DNA of 60,000 nt from Owenia fusiformis (Eukaryota > Annelida > Polychaeta > Sabellida > Oweniidae), in assembly GCA_903813345.2 (NCBI GenBank), contig CAIIXF020000003.1, positions 2,386,109-2,446,108 on the forward strand, given 5' to 3'. The notes under the pieces are model-generated. The model made no database searches, was not told the DNA's origin, and was given only the letters and a program-made list of their open reading frames with translations. Below are positions 35,080 through 46,917 of this stretch, piece after piece; within the stretch, counting starts at the first letter, position 1; the number at the start of each line of letters is the position of its first letter. The position numbers were made by a program, and so were the translations under genes.

Positions 35080-38000
35080 CTGTAATTGAAAAGAATATAT
35101 AAATATAGCAAGAAAAGCTAAAAACTCCAGAGTTATATATCCCTACCAAAGGATAACTAATAAGATTAAAAACAGTAATGCTCATTACATTGGTTAGAAA
35201 TGTAAAACCTATATTTTCAGGAAAAATTCACCAAATTTTTCAAAGAGGCAGTCATCTTGAAATCAATATTTTTGCATAAAACTATTGACCAATATCATAT
35301 AATATTTCAATAATATTCAATTAGTATTGATTAGTTATTTTCTGGACATCTTGATGGATGGATGTTATTTGAAACTTTCTTACCAGCTAGTGAGATAAAT
35401 TTCTCAACTCTTGAGTTATAAGTGTGAACATTGACCTCAATGGTGTTTTGTTGAGTTTGGGCAATGCTCATGGCTGTTGCAAGCTGCCCCTCTGCCAAAC
35501 ATGTTTCGCCTAGCACATTTTGTAGTGTGGCAAGTCGTGCAAGTCTGGCATCAAGCTTCTTCTCTAAGCTTTGATGAAGCTCCATAGTTCCTGAAGAAGG
35601 ACACACACTTACTATTTTGACTGATTGACAGATTCTATCACCTGATAGCTGGTACAAGTACTACAAGGCATTAACATGACAAAATGTCACCACCTAAAAC
35701 AATTTGGTCAATTTAAAGCAAGTTGAAAACAGACATTGAGAAGGTCATTAAAGGTCAAATGTCAAATCTAAAGTCAGATTTGAATTTCTGAGAACATGTA
35801 GATGATTTTGAAAAAAATATTTAGTCAATTTGAAGCAAGATGAAAAAATACCTTTTTGACCTTTTTTGACATTGAGAAGGTCATTGAAGGTCAAATGTCA
35901 AATCTAAAGTCAGATTTGAATTTCTGAGAACACGTAGATGATTTTGAAATTTTTTTTAGTCAATTTGAAGCAAGTTGCATGAAAACAGACCTTTTTGACC
36001 TTTTTTGACATTGAGAAGGTCATTGAAGGTCAAATGTCAAATCTTAAGTCAAATCTTAAGTCAGATTTGAATTTCTGAGAACACGTAGATGATTTTGAAA
36101 AAAAAAATTTAGTCAATTAGAAGCAAGTTGAAAACAGACCTTTTTTGACCTTGAGAAGGTCATTGAAGGTCAAAGGTCAAATCTTAAGTCAGATTTGAAT
36201 TTCTGAGAACACGTAGATGATTTTGAAAAAAAATTTAGTCAATTTGAAGCAAGTTGAAAACAGACCTTTTTGACCTTTTTTGACCTTGAGAAGGTCATTG
36301 AAGGTCAAATGTCAAATCTAACGTCAGATTTGAAGGTCAAATGTCAAATCTAAAGTCAGATTTGAATTTCTGAGAACATGTAGATGATTTTGAAAAAAAA
36401 TTTAGTCAATGTGAAGCAAGTTGAAAAAAAAGACCTTTTTGACCTTGAGAAGGTCATTGAAGGTCAAATGTCAAATCTTAAGTCAGATTTGAACTTCTGA
36501 GAACATGTAGATGATTAAGAAAAAAATTGAAGTCAGTCTAAACAGTATTTGTTAAGTTATAGGAAGTTGTAAGAAATTGTTACAGACGCCGGACGCCAAC
36601 CTCCAACCACCAACCGCCGTCGCAAAAACACGGAGACCATAACAATATGTCACCACTTTTGGTGGTGACATAACAAGTACTCATCACAGAGCTCTGGTAT
36701 GGGAATTATTGACATGCTATTTTGAATTTCTTAGTACTCATACAACATTTGCTTGATCTTTTTAATATTTTTACAACTTGCTAATGGTACTCCAAGACTA
36801 CTTTGTACAACTTTTCAGTGAATTTGGTTGATCAGTTGGTGAGAAAATACTTGTCAAAAAGTGTCTCTCTTTTTTTAGGACACCCGATATAAGATTGAAA
36901 TAGCTTACCTGTCACTATTCTTGAAATTGGATCTGGTTGACCATTAGCCAGTGCTTCCCATACATCTTGCTCTTTCCTCAGTTTGAAATATTCAACATCT
37001 GCACTTGCTTTGCTAGAATTATTAGCCTCTGAAGAACAAGTAGAATTGAATATCTTTATTACTCATCATTGCAGCAATTGTTGTTTCATCTTGCCTAAAT
37101 TTTCAAAGCAATTCCCAACAACAATAATATTCATGAATCGTATGTCATGATGATGTAATGTTACCCTTCGACTCTACCCTTTATTAAATTGGCAGATATA
37201 AAAAGACATACAAAAGATATGTTCGAATCTTCACTGAAATTAGACAATACAATATTTGAGTAAATGTAACCATATTTTGAACACATCTCTAAATAATACC
37301 GAATTTCTGCTCTAGGTAGCCATTTTGAATTTACTGAGGCAGAAATTAGAAAAGCAATATCATAATTGTGATCTACTCTAAAATTCCTTCAATTTGAGTA
37401 TAATAGCCATACTTTTGGAGTCAGATTTGAACTTCTGAGAACTTGTAGATAATTTTGAAAAGAAATTTGGTTAATTTGAAACAAGTTGAAAAAAAGACAT
37501 TGAGAAGGTCATTGAAGAAGAAATCTCAAATCTTAAGTCAGATTTTAACTTCTGAGAACTTATAGATGATTTTTAAAGAAATCGCCCAATTTGGAGCAAG
37601 TTGAAAGACTTGTGACTTTTTGATCCTTTTTTGACCTCGAGAAGGTCACTGAAGGTCAAATCTTAAACCTAAAATCAGGTTTGAACTTCTGATAACCTGA
37701 AGATAATTTTCAACAGAAAGTTAAATAAATTATTGAAAAAATTATGGCCCATAATAAAATTTGAACAAATGGACAAAGAAGGAAAGAGAGTTTCTCTATA
37801 TCTGCATCGAATACCATTCAGGGGAGAAAAAAACATAATATTTTTACCCTTTGCATGGTCAATAATTTCCTGCTTCATTCCATTGAGGTCATACTCTTTT
37901 TGTTTCAACAATTCTTGTTCTGCTTCTATCAGCAATCGCCTGACCTAATTGGATAAACCATATCAAAATTATGACACTATTTTACCTAAGGTTTTGGATA

Positions 38001-41000
38001 TACCATTGGAACATTTGAAAGGAATAAGGATTAAATAATATTAACAGTTCTGCTTTTCTACCAATCAAAGTGAACATGTTTTTCAATTTCCAGTTCCTGG
38101 TTTTAAAAACTTGTTTTCTTTTAAACTGATATTAAGAATTCCATAATTTCAGGCTAGCCTCCAAACTGAGATGATAAATACACTTTGATAGAGTGTATGT
38201 ATATGTGGCTATATACATATAAGAACCAAACAGTAAATTGGTTATTTTTGAAAAAGTTTTACAATACTCTAGAATTACTGCTACTGGAAAAGAAAGGTTT
38301 ATGTCACCATTGGTTACCTTTTTGTATCTTTTCTGCAAGTACTCTGGCATAACTTTCACCTTACTTCGGCCCCAATATGAAGCTAGTCTGGTTATTGCCT
38401 CTTCCCTTCCTGAAACAATATGATGTATACATATATGCAATATATACATCAATTCATCCATTTATAGCTGTGATGGGTACTTACATATTGACCTTGACCC
38501 TTAAGTTTACCTTGACCTCAGTTTAATCTAATTATGGGAAGACAAAAGTCACAGAACACAAGGGTCACTCATCAAGAGCCTGAAAATGCCAAATATCAAG
38601 ATATTGGAATCACCTTGTGTTCTGATATTCTTGGAACCATTGACTCACTTAGTATGCCAGTATGATGGCCAATATAACTTTGTAATAATCATTTTAACAC
38701 TTACTTGCATTGCCCATATATTTGGTGGGCTTGCATGCATTTGATAAGAATGCCCAGAACTGCTCCATCTCCTCTCCTGAAGTACTTCCAGCACCAGTCT
38801 TCCAGTCTCCACCCCATAATATCTGTTACAAAAAGACAATGGACACATACAGTAAAAACCAATTATTACTCAGAGGGGTAAATTGATAATTTAATCATAT
38901 TTAATTGACATATATGAGTAGAGATATACCTCACATATAACATACAACTCATCTATTAAATGAGGAAAGAAAATCATTTAGAATTTTCTGAATATTTCAG
39001 GGAGTGGACTGTGCAGAAAATGAATGCAGGGCGCAAACAGGGCACTTTTTATCTTCCAGAGAGTGAAGGGCACAGTAGGGTGTGGCAGATCAAAGTCTAT
39101 ATCTTCAAATAGTTTTAAATAAACTACAAAATTCTTGCAAGTATTGTTAACTTTGAAATACCTGACAAGTAGACGAATGCCCTTTAGAATGCATGAGTGG
39201 AAGAGCTGGCTGACAAGCAGTTGAGAGCATATTTCCTGTTGAAACATCCATCCGCTCACAATATTTCCAATACTGACAGATAATGTCATACCACAGGTAT
39301 TCGAACCTACCAGTCTCTTTGTTCACAAAGTAGTCATGCATACAATGAGCATAGGCAAAAATTTCTCCTTGAAACATATTAAGGATTCTCAGTGGGACAA
39401 CATGCCTGCATGTTGCTCCAAAAACACCCGTCTGGTCCAATTTGGCCATCCTGTGAGACCGCTCTTTTGCTGCCTTCCAATGACTTTCACCACACTTATC
39501 CGAATCCTTACTTGGAGGATTATTGGCTGTGGATGTTGGAAGGAGCACATGCTGATTTACATATCCATCAGGAATAAATAGCTCCGACCCATAATATGAC
39601 TGTCGCTCACCCCTGAAAATAAAGGATACAGAAAAAAATAATTTCATGAAAAAACAAGAAACAGAGTGAGCAAAATCAATATAAAATACGGTTTCCTCGA
39701 CAGATATCCAAAATGGCTGTCCTAACATTTAGGCAGACTACTCAAAATATAATCTGTTCTAAACTTTTATATTTAGAAACATCCCTTAAAATTTCAGAAG
39801 AATCCATGATACAATTCTTGCTGGAAACCTGTAGACAAGTCTCGACTGACATGATTTTAGGACAAAAAATTAACATGACAAAATGTCACCAACTCCTTGA
39901 AGCAAGATAAAAAGACCTTTTTGACCTTGAGGAGGTCATTTAAGGCCAACTCTAATAATATAAATAATAATATAAGTGTAATGTAATAATAAGAAGACAT
40001 TACTTGCTAACATGTTTCAGCCTCTTTAGTTTCATGTTTCCATCTATCATGATGGAATGCATTACTGGAGAACAGGCAGGGCATGTTAGGCCATCTTCTC
40101 CCTTCAGCTTTGCCAAATCATGAGCAAAGTATTCATACTCTTCTAAGGCCTTTGTAAATGTGGTTTGGTTTATGTTGTGTACCTGGTAAATGAATGTAAG
40201 ATTAACACAAATTAAAACATGACCATTATCCAACTGAGTTTCTCAACCAATCAGAATGCAGCATAACTGTTCTCCACATATGCACAATAGTGCATTGAAT
40301 GGACTTTTTGGGGACAGCCACTGTCGAATTTTGACAAGAGAGTGACAAGATAAACAATTTTTTCATATTTTATATTTCATATTCTACAATATTATAGACA
40401 TAGAAACTGCATGAAATTCTATCTTAAATCTCAAAAGTCAATGTGTATGAAATTGCCCACTAGTTTCCTTTCCTGTTTTGAGATTTCTTACAATTCAAAA
40501 TATTGTATAATGAAAAATTAATATAAATCCAAAAAGTAAGTGAACTCATACCTGAAATTTTGAAACTCCTTCCAGAGACTTAATGATGCTATTAAGAGTC
40601 AACCCAGGACTATTATATTGGAGCTCCATGCACAGATTCAATAAATCCATGGAAAATACAGATACCACTCGAGACACAGAGCCTGGGAAAAAACCAGACT
40701 GGTAGAAGTCCATAAAAGAATAGGTGTGGGTTTTAGAACATTTGCAACACCTCAGTAATTCCAGTTTCACATCATATCTTCCTAGAATAAAGAAAAAAAA
40801 AATTAATATCAAATATGGATTCTACTTTTGATACAAGGCATTGTCAATTTTTCACACCTTCTTTAATATAGATGAAAGCACATTTCCTTAAACTTTGCTG
40901 ACAAAAAGTTCAACATTCCGATTCAAAATTACCAACAGGAAGTATGCATTAAGTGAAAATGTTATGTATTATATCTGTATGTACACATAACTTGAACAAT

Positions 41001-44000
41001 TCAAGGTGAAATTTCTAGAAGTTTTTAAGCAAACTTTCAGTCCTTTAACAGTGGTTAGACTGTCTAATTATACTGATGATTTTGTTCAAAAAGACAGCCA
41101 CAATACAACAATATCAAAATAACATTTGTTTTATGATTGAATAGCAAACCTTGCAATGTAACAACTATTATCTTTTGACACTCTTCTTCACTCCTCTCCC
41201 ATCTCCCTTCTTCATTGCAAGTTGTGCAGACCACACTTGATGTAGCTATTGGAAGGAAGCAATCTAAAAGTAAGTAATATCTTGAGCAATGAAGAGGAAA
41301 TAACCTAGAATTCTGTTATAACACGCAAGAGGTGACAATCATTTATCATAGCCTAGGGCAATCACATCAATAGATGGTTCTGATTGGTTAAATACAATTT
41401 ATGTTGCTTCGAAAACAAATTGAATGAAAAGTCAGAAATACAATTATATACAGCTATATATGAAAGTGGAGTGCATTCATTTTTAATGTAAGAGGTGTGT
41501 GCAATAGGGCAGTAGAAGGTAACATCAAAAATTGGGTTTCTCATACTCTATTTTCAATGTATGTGAAGTTTCAAATTGCATATTTTTGCAGTTGAAACAC
41601 TTGGATTTGAATATTGAGAATACACATTGCAATTCTAGAATTTAACATAATTGAGATATTGGAACAGATTTTAAACATTTGGAATTTAGTTTTCAAGTAT
41701 TTTCTAACCACAAAAACAAATACATAATATGCTGAATATATAAGCTTCAACAAATGTTGATGGAACGATAGTTAATCCAAATTTAATCAACCTATCAACA
41801 TGCTTTTTTCAGGTAAAATTCACTATTATTTCCACCTCCTCTTAAATGATTTCTACAAAATAAGATTATACTTGTGAAAAAATAATTCCTTCTAGATTTG
41901 GATTATGATACGAATCCAAGAAAATAATCAAGCTTGAAAAAATCAATTCCAAATCCGTCACAATATCGTCCTTAGTAAATTGAACAGGATATCCTAATGA
42001 TCATTTTAACATAAACATAATGATTTACAAACTCACCAAATGCTTTGATGCCACTACTATCTACAGTCTCTTGTGGCATCAACACTTGGTATGGACCAAG
42101 TAACCAGTGCTCCCTCTTGTGGAAAGGCATTCTGATGTGGGCTTGAATATCACATGAGCAACACAAGAAATGGGAACATGTGACACAACGCAAGGTGGCC
42201 CTTCTACTTGTACACATTTGACAAGCACGATCTTCACTTGGTGGTTTTCGGCTTTTTCCAACACTCTCTCCTATTTTAGGACGCATATTCCCCCAAGATT
42301 CATAAAGGGTCTCCATACGGTCATCCCAGGTCTCTGACCTACTTGAAGGTGGATTATGCTGTTCATTTGCTGTAGAGGTAAATTCCTCAATAATTTCCTC
42401 TAGTTGTCCTGAAAGAGCAAACAAGACACAGGGTGAACAATGTCGTACCTAAAAAGATTCATCTAAAAACTTCCAAAATGGTTGCCAGAGGCAAAATGGC
42501 CACCGAAAAGTTAATATACAATGCATATCCCAAATTCTCCAGGAGGAGGTATCTCAAATTACAAAATCTCCAGATTTATGAATGGTACTTATATGGGCGG
42601 TAATATTAGGGTATTTCATAATTTTCCTCTAAAACTGGACTCAGTTCGAGTGACTAGATAACATAATGTCATACCTCTTCATTATATTTGGGAATGAGAT
42701 TATAAAGGTTTCATATTCTACATATAACAGTATTTTGCTTATTTCCATATTGAGGCTAAAATGTTTTTCATACTTGTGTCGTGTACTGCACTTGAATCAA
42801 ATGGTATTTCAACAACTGCTTCAGAAGAGTCACTGCGGGGTTGCCTTTTGGTCTGTTTTGTTCTTTTCTTTGAAGCTGCAAGTACAACATTTAAAACTTA
42901 ATTAAATATTGTTAAGCAAATATGAATGTAAATAAAGCATACTAAGGCATAGTAATCATAATCATATGTGTACCTGAGTAAGGGAATGTTATGCTTTCCC
43001 TTCACTTGATGCAAATCAGAATGTGATTTGAGTTCAACAAGTACCAAATTATGTATGTCATATTAGTACATAATATAAGAATATTATAGATATTATATTC
43101 AGGGTGTCAAATACAATGACAGCCCCTCTACAGCAAAACAAGAAATTCATAGTGTATCATATATCATCTTAAAGAGAATTTAATTTCAGGAGTTATCTGT
43201 GAAATTTCACCTATATTTGACTTTATTCACAGATCAACAATGTAAATGTGTTTGGTCTCCATGAATTAACAGGTTTTCTGCTGTGTGCTTGAGTGTGGAG
43301 TTTTTCGGCAATATTCTTCTAAATCAGGTAATTAACATTCTATGAATACCAAAACTGCACTGAATCAGAAGAAACATGAATATTGGGAAGGATTACAAAG
43401 TATAATACCTTTACTTAAAACAATGGATACACAAGATACCATTTAAGCCACAAATAGTGGTTATATAGAGCATTTCAAATGGGCTACATATTACTTTGGC
43501 ATATTAAGTCTCAAAATTTCACATGTAACTCAAGAATTAATTTCTCTTTAGGATGATATATGATATATCCTTCAATAGTTTATGAGTAGAGGGGGTGCTG
43601 CTGTTATTTTACACCCTGTAAAAGTATTCAAAAAACATACTTTTGTCCATATAATCCCTCTTGGCCCATGGCCTCCTTTTTACTTTCACTTTTATCTTCT
43701 CCACTGGTTCAAACTCAGGCACTTCCAAAGGAACTGTTGACCTTGTCGGATGGAGTTTTTGTTTTCGTTTTCTTGAAGGTTTAGGATTTTGTAGTACTGG
43801 AACTGTTGCAACAGGATCACTGAAAATATATGCATTATAGAAATGCAAAACTTGCAAGAGAAATTCATTAACATCAATCATATGACTAAACATTTTCACA
43901 TATTTATCAATGAACAATGATTGGACAGTTTTTCAATATTTACAGTAGCCTATATGGATCTTACAGTTATATATTTTGCACTACGTGTCTTATACTTTGG

Positions 44001-46147
44001 TTGAATGCAAAAAAGTTAAGTCAGCTTTCAATGAACATTTAGCAGAATCAAAAATCATATATGTGACTATAATTGAATTCAAATTAATGAATAAATAATG
44101 ATAGGCCATTCAATATGGTGAAATTCAGCACGAGTTGGACAGAATGCCATACAAAGCATGAACCGAAGGTGAGTGCATTTGTACTGACATTCTGTCCAAC
44201 GAGTGTAGAATTTCATCATATTGAATGGCCTATCATTATTTATTCAGATTCAAACATAGAAAATGAAAAGATTGCTTAGAGAATTAGCGATTTAGGTCAA
44301 TAAAATAACCAAATTTGCTGCTATTTTTGCCATCCCAAGATGTGACTTCATAATACAACACAATATATGTACATCGATTCCTGGATCGTGCCTGTATGGG
44401 GAAATAATAAACTTTCCTTATTAGCTATGCCGCATTCTGATTGGTTTAGAAATTCAAATAGAGCATGGTCATGTTTTAATTACCTTTTATGCACCAATTT
44501 AAGGTGGCTTTTGACATCCTCTTTACTACATGCCATGCAAGAGAGACAAATGCCACATAAGTAGAGGGTGTTGTCACAATGTATTGCTTCATCAACATCT
44601 ATGATGTACCGAGTCCCTATCACCAAAAGCCCAGGATATTCTTTGTCTTCAATAACATAATTGATATCGAAAAACCATTTTCTGAGGTATTCTTGAACCT
44701 TAAACAAAAACAAGGCATTAGCATTGCAAAATATGGCAATGTACCTACCTACCTACCTATAGTAAAATTTATTCAGGATTATATAATGATTTCAAGCAAT
44801 ATTTATGGAAACATTTAAAATATAATAACTTCAAGCATCAACAAACATAGCAAGAGGTATAACAACTAGATACCTTTAATACTTCTATCACTGGTTTATT
44901 CCTTGTCAGACGTATAGGAATCAAAGCTGGATTAGCGTCTGTACTGCTTCGCCAAATGACTTCAAACATTGGTTCTGGCTCTATTCGGTAAATTGAAGGA
45001 TACAAAGCCTGGTCATCTTCATCCACATATGTATCAGGATCATCCCTAGGGACATTCTGGAAATTCTGAGCATTAAATGGACCATACTCTTCATTCTGCC
45101 ATTTCCACAGGTTGACTACATCACCATCACTTATCCAGTATTTGTCTGCAATAATTCTTCGCTTCTGAAGGATTGCACGTTCACTTTCATCTTTTTGACT
45201 GTATTTAAAACCACGCTTTATCCTGGAAATACATGATTAAAAAGGTAATAATAATAGGCCATTCAATATAGTGAATTCAGCATGTGTTGGACAGAATGTG
45301 GTAAAAAGCATGAACAGAAGAAATGAGCATTTGTACTGGAATTCTGTCCAATGAGTGTAAAATTTCATATTGAATGGCCTATCATTATAAAAGTTAAAAC
45401 ATTTGATCAGAATATTGGAGATCTGGGCCCCATGAAATAACCAAACTTGCTGATATTTTCGCCATTCAAAGGTGTGACATCACAATACAACACAATACAT
45501 ATATACCCGTATGATTGAATAGAGCATAATCGTGCATTTACGGAGAATGAAAGATGGCTTAAATCAGCTATGATGGCTGCACTCTAATTGGTTGAGAAAT
45601 TCAATTAGAACATGGTCATGTTGGAATATATATTTCTGAAGTCATGCATGCAGTTATGATTTTGGGCAAGCCAGAGGACTAATTCATGAAAGATCAGTAA
45701 GATTTCTGAGAGTGACTTGTGGTAAGTATTGCGTTACCGTACAATAATGACGTAATTCTCGCGGTACCGCAAGAAACCTTTGGTGATGCTGACTTAGCGT
45801 TCCACAGGGTTCAGACTAACCCCCCCCCTGGGCAAAAAATTCTTTCAAAATCATGCAGTTTTTCACCATTTTGAGCGCGTTCTCAAGTGATTTTAGCCAT
45901 ATTTGGACCTAAAATGTCTATTGTGAACCCCCCTGGAAATTTTTGAAAACTAAACCCGCTTGGCAAATCCTGGCCTGCAAGCTTAAATCCCAAATAACTA
46001 TATCTATAGACTACATATAGAAGGTATAGATCATGATTTAAATCTTGTTACGGACTGTAAAGTCAAGTGAAAACAAATTTAAAATCAAATTTTATTTATT
46101 TTATTTGAAAAAATTGATTTTCTACAATCTCACCTAGATTTTGGCAT
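34568..46147 (-). CDS. KDZ (Kyakuja-Dileera-Zisupton) family transposase, 16 coding exons, intact
   Basis: Exons: 46134-46147, 44874-45222, 44484-44698, 43641-43819, 42774-42875, 42037-42408, 41150-41245, 40552-40781, 40004-40182, 39162-39612, 38705-38822, 38318-38409, 37848-37944, 36909-37028, 35384-35590 and 34568-35079. All introns are GT-AG, phases agree at each join, and the 3,333 nt give 1,110 residues plus TAA with no internal stop. Order: MPKSR start; a C2H2-like patch (CGICLSCMAC...H...H); a basic linker; a CxC cysteine cluster (CQMC...RCVTC...CCSCD...H...FHKREHW); RCCKCSK and FFPGSVSRV; TCPAC with IMIDGNMKL; FGATCRHVV, HCMHDYFV, YDIICQYWKY; GAGSTSGEEMEQFWAFLSN; a coiled-coil-prone C-terminal third and an acidic Ser/Asp/Glu tail. 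Candidate catalytic acids are D of IDGN, D of YDIIC and E of GEEMEQ. KDZ proteins cut and paste DNA in the nucleus. Intactness suggests recent activity or domestication. Confidence 0.9.
35700..36660. repeat. ~140-bp tandem array (family L) in KDZ intron
   Basis: About six units with GAGAAGGTCATTGAAGGTCA, AATCTTAAGTCAGATTTGAA and GTAGATGATTTTGAAAAAA. The array ends with a GACGCCGGACGCCAACCTCC tract and a TCACCACTTTTGGTGGTGA hairpin. It lies in the intron between the exons at 36909-37028 and 35384-35590, and its orientation is opposite to the copies in the plus-strand gene. Confidence 0.9.
37420..37690. repeat. Family L fragment in KDZ intron
   Basis: Two diverged units with TTGAACTTCTGAGAACTTGT and GAGAAGGTCA(C/T)TGAAG. 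Lies in the intron between the exons at 37848-37944 and 36909-37028. Confidence 0.75.
38705..38822 (-). CDS. KDZ gene exon 11 with catalytic Glu candidate
   Basis: Phase 0 in, phase 1 out. Reads ILWGGDWKTGAGSTSGEEME then QFWAFLSNACKPTKYMGNA. G-x-G-x3-G-E-x2-E-x2-W is the signature following the RNase-H-like core in this family, so the third acid is intact. Confidence 0.88.
39162..39612 (-). CDS. KDZ gene exon 10, central catalytic region
   Basis: Reads CGESHWKAAKERSHRMAKLD, TGVFGATCRHVVPLRILNMF, QGEIFAYAHCMHDYFV, EYLWYDIICQYWKYCER and QPALPLMHSKGHSSTCQ. The C-x-H after GAT, the Y-D-I-x-C segment and the His/Cys-rich end correspond to the conserved central blocks of the KDZ domain; YDIIC supplies the candidate second acid. 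Confidence 0.9.
39866..39950. repeat. Family L fragment in KDZ intron
   Basis: ACATGACAAAATGTCACCAA, then GACCTTTTTGACCTTGAGGA. A short relic carrying the TGTCACCA terminus. Confidence 0.6.
40004..40781 (-). CDS. KDZ gene exons 8-9, start of catalytic region
   Basis: Exon 40552-40781 reads LLRCCKCSKTHTYSFMDFYQ, SGFFPGSVSRVVSVF and LNLCMELQYNSPGLTL. Exon 40004-40182 reads ALEEYEYFAHDLAKLKGEDG, LTCPACSPVMHSIMIDGNMK. The Cys pair, the FP turn, CPAC and DGN are the expected succession in KDZ transposases. The Asp of IDGN is the candidate first catalytic acid. Confidence 0.88.
42037..42408 (-). CDS. KDZ gene exon 6, CxC cysteine-cluster domain
   Basis: After an acidic linker it reads CQMCTSRRATLRCVTCSHFL, CCSCDIQAHIRMPFHKREHW and LLGPYQVLMPQ. 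Pairs C-x2-C, C-x2-C and C-x-x-C followed by H...H-x4-W match the CxC2-type cluster that in known proteins sits just before the KDZ catalytic domain. Also superficially B-box-like. Confidence 0.85.
43100..43618. mobile_element. MITE with CAGGGTGT ends in KDZ intron 4
   Basis: The left end CAGGGTGTCAAATACAATGACAGCCCCTC and right inverse GAGGGGGTGCTG...ACACCCTG extend for roughly 150 bp, including ATATATCATC motifs. Ends resemble the mariner-like element at 11870. It stops 23 bp from the splice donor of the exon at 43641-43819. Confidence 0.75.
44090..44245. mobile_element. 156-bp palindromic MITE, copy A (KDZ intron 3)
   Basis: The left arm GAATAAATAATGATAGGCC and the right arm GGCCTATCATTATTTATTC are exact inverses, continuing through ATTCAATATG and GTTGGACAGAATG. 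Related copy at 45250-45393. Confidence 0.8.
44484..44698 (-). CDS. KDZ gene exon 3 with Cys/His patch
   Basis: Reads VQEYLRKWFFDINYVIEDKE and, at its end, LCGICLSCMACSKEDVKSHL then KLVHK, giving a C-x2-C-x2-C-x2-C run followed by H-x4-H. Likely metal-binding, as accessory N-terminal fingers are in several transposase families. Confidence 0.85.
44874..45222 (-). CDS. KDZ gene exon 2
   Basis: Reads IKRGFKYSQKDESERAILQK, then DKYWISDGDVVNLWKWQNEE and later PEPMFEVIWRSSTDANPALI. No domain is recognised; tryptophan-rich and well formed, so clearly coding. Ends in phase 0 before GTATCT. Confidence 0.85.
45250..45393. mobile_element. ~145-bp palindromic MITE, copy B (KDZ intron 1)
   Basis: AATAGGCCATTCAATATAGT and the inverse ATATTGAATGGCCTAT bound a body sharing TTGGACAGAATG and AAAGCATGAAC with copy A. 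The two copies are about 1.15 kb apart and in the same orientation. Confidence 0.8.
46134..46147 (-). CDS. Proposed first coding exon of the KDZ gene (MPKS + AG)
   Basis: CCAAGATGCCAAAATCTAG then GTGAGA. Fourteen bases in phase 2 join the G at 45222 to make Arg. The context around ATG (CCAAGATGC) is favourable. Lies about 320 bp inside the right terminal repeat. Short, so the least certain part of the model. Confidence 0.6.
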
Positions 46148-46589
46148 CTTGGCACCAACGTATTCACTTGCTTCTTCTGTCAATTGAATACAGCATGTAC
46201 CTGTCCAATTTCATCATCAAAAATATGTCGAATCGTGCTTGAAATTGGTATATTCGCTTACAATTTTAGTTGAGACAAAGCACGGAATGAAAACATGACG
46301 CCATTTTTCCAGGAAGTAAGGCCAGTGACGGAGATAATATGATATAATAAATGTTATGGTCTCTTTGTCACCTAAATCGATTGAACACTATAAGTAATCT
46401 ATTATTTAACATAAAATAATAATTCTCACCCCTTTTCTACAATTTTAAATGATATTTCAAAATATATAGATAGGCAGTGAATTGAGATCCAAGTTCTGGT
46501 ATAACCAGAAATGATACAGTTCTGGCATATCCAGAAACGTGACCGATGATTGACTGTATAAATATATAATACTTTTGTTCTTTCATATC

Positions 46590-46665
46590 GATAGCTCGTT
46601 GGCCTCATGGTTAGCGTGCCTGGCTTCCATTGTCTAGGTTAGTTGATCGAGACCCGTTCATGTCG
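46590..46665 (+). other. tRNA-like segment in right terminal repeat
   Basis: Reads TTGGCCTCATGGTTAGCG (A-box-like, as in D arms) and, about 35 bp on, GTTGATCGAGACCC (B-box-like, degenerate). The layout resembles a tRNA-derived SINE head or decayed tRNA gene. An intact cloverleaf could not be drawn, so I do not call a tRNA. Confidence 0.4.
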
Positions 46666-46726
46666 AACTTTTTGATTTGCTTGTTGTCAAGATATAATAA
46701 GTAGGGCAAAATCCAGAAAAAGTAGA

Positions 46727-46770
46727 TCAAAAATACTCCAATGGAGTATAAAATTGTCACCAGGATTCCG
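46727..46770 (-). repeat. Subterminal 44-bp repeat B (right)
   Basis: Reverse complement of 14548-14591, within the right terminal repeat and again carrying the TACTCCAATGGAGTA palindrome. Confidence 0.65.
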
Positions 46771-46873
46771 GAATGAGACGAATGTTAACTCGTGAAATCT
46801 CGGTAGATAAAGTAGGTCAGAAAATCCGGATTAATCCGAACAAGGTTCGGGAATTTCCGTCATAAGAAGTAGG

Positions 46874-46917
46874 TCAAAAATACTCCAATGGAGTATAAAA
46901 TTGTCACCAGGATTCCG
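46874..46917 (-). repeat. Subterminal 44-bp repeat A (right)
   Basis: Reverse complement of 14401-14444, spaced 147 bp from the other right-hand copy exactly as on the left. Confidence 0.65.

Noticed and set aside
46590-46665. A functional tRNA gene
   Set aside because: A- and B-box-like blocks exist, but a full acceptor stem and anticodon arm could not be drawn, so only a tRNA-like segment is reported.
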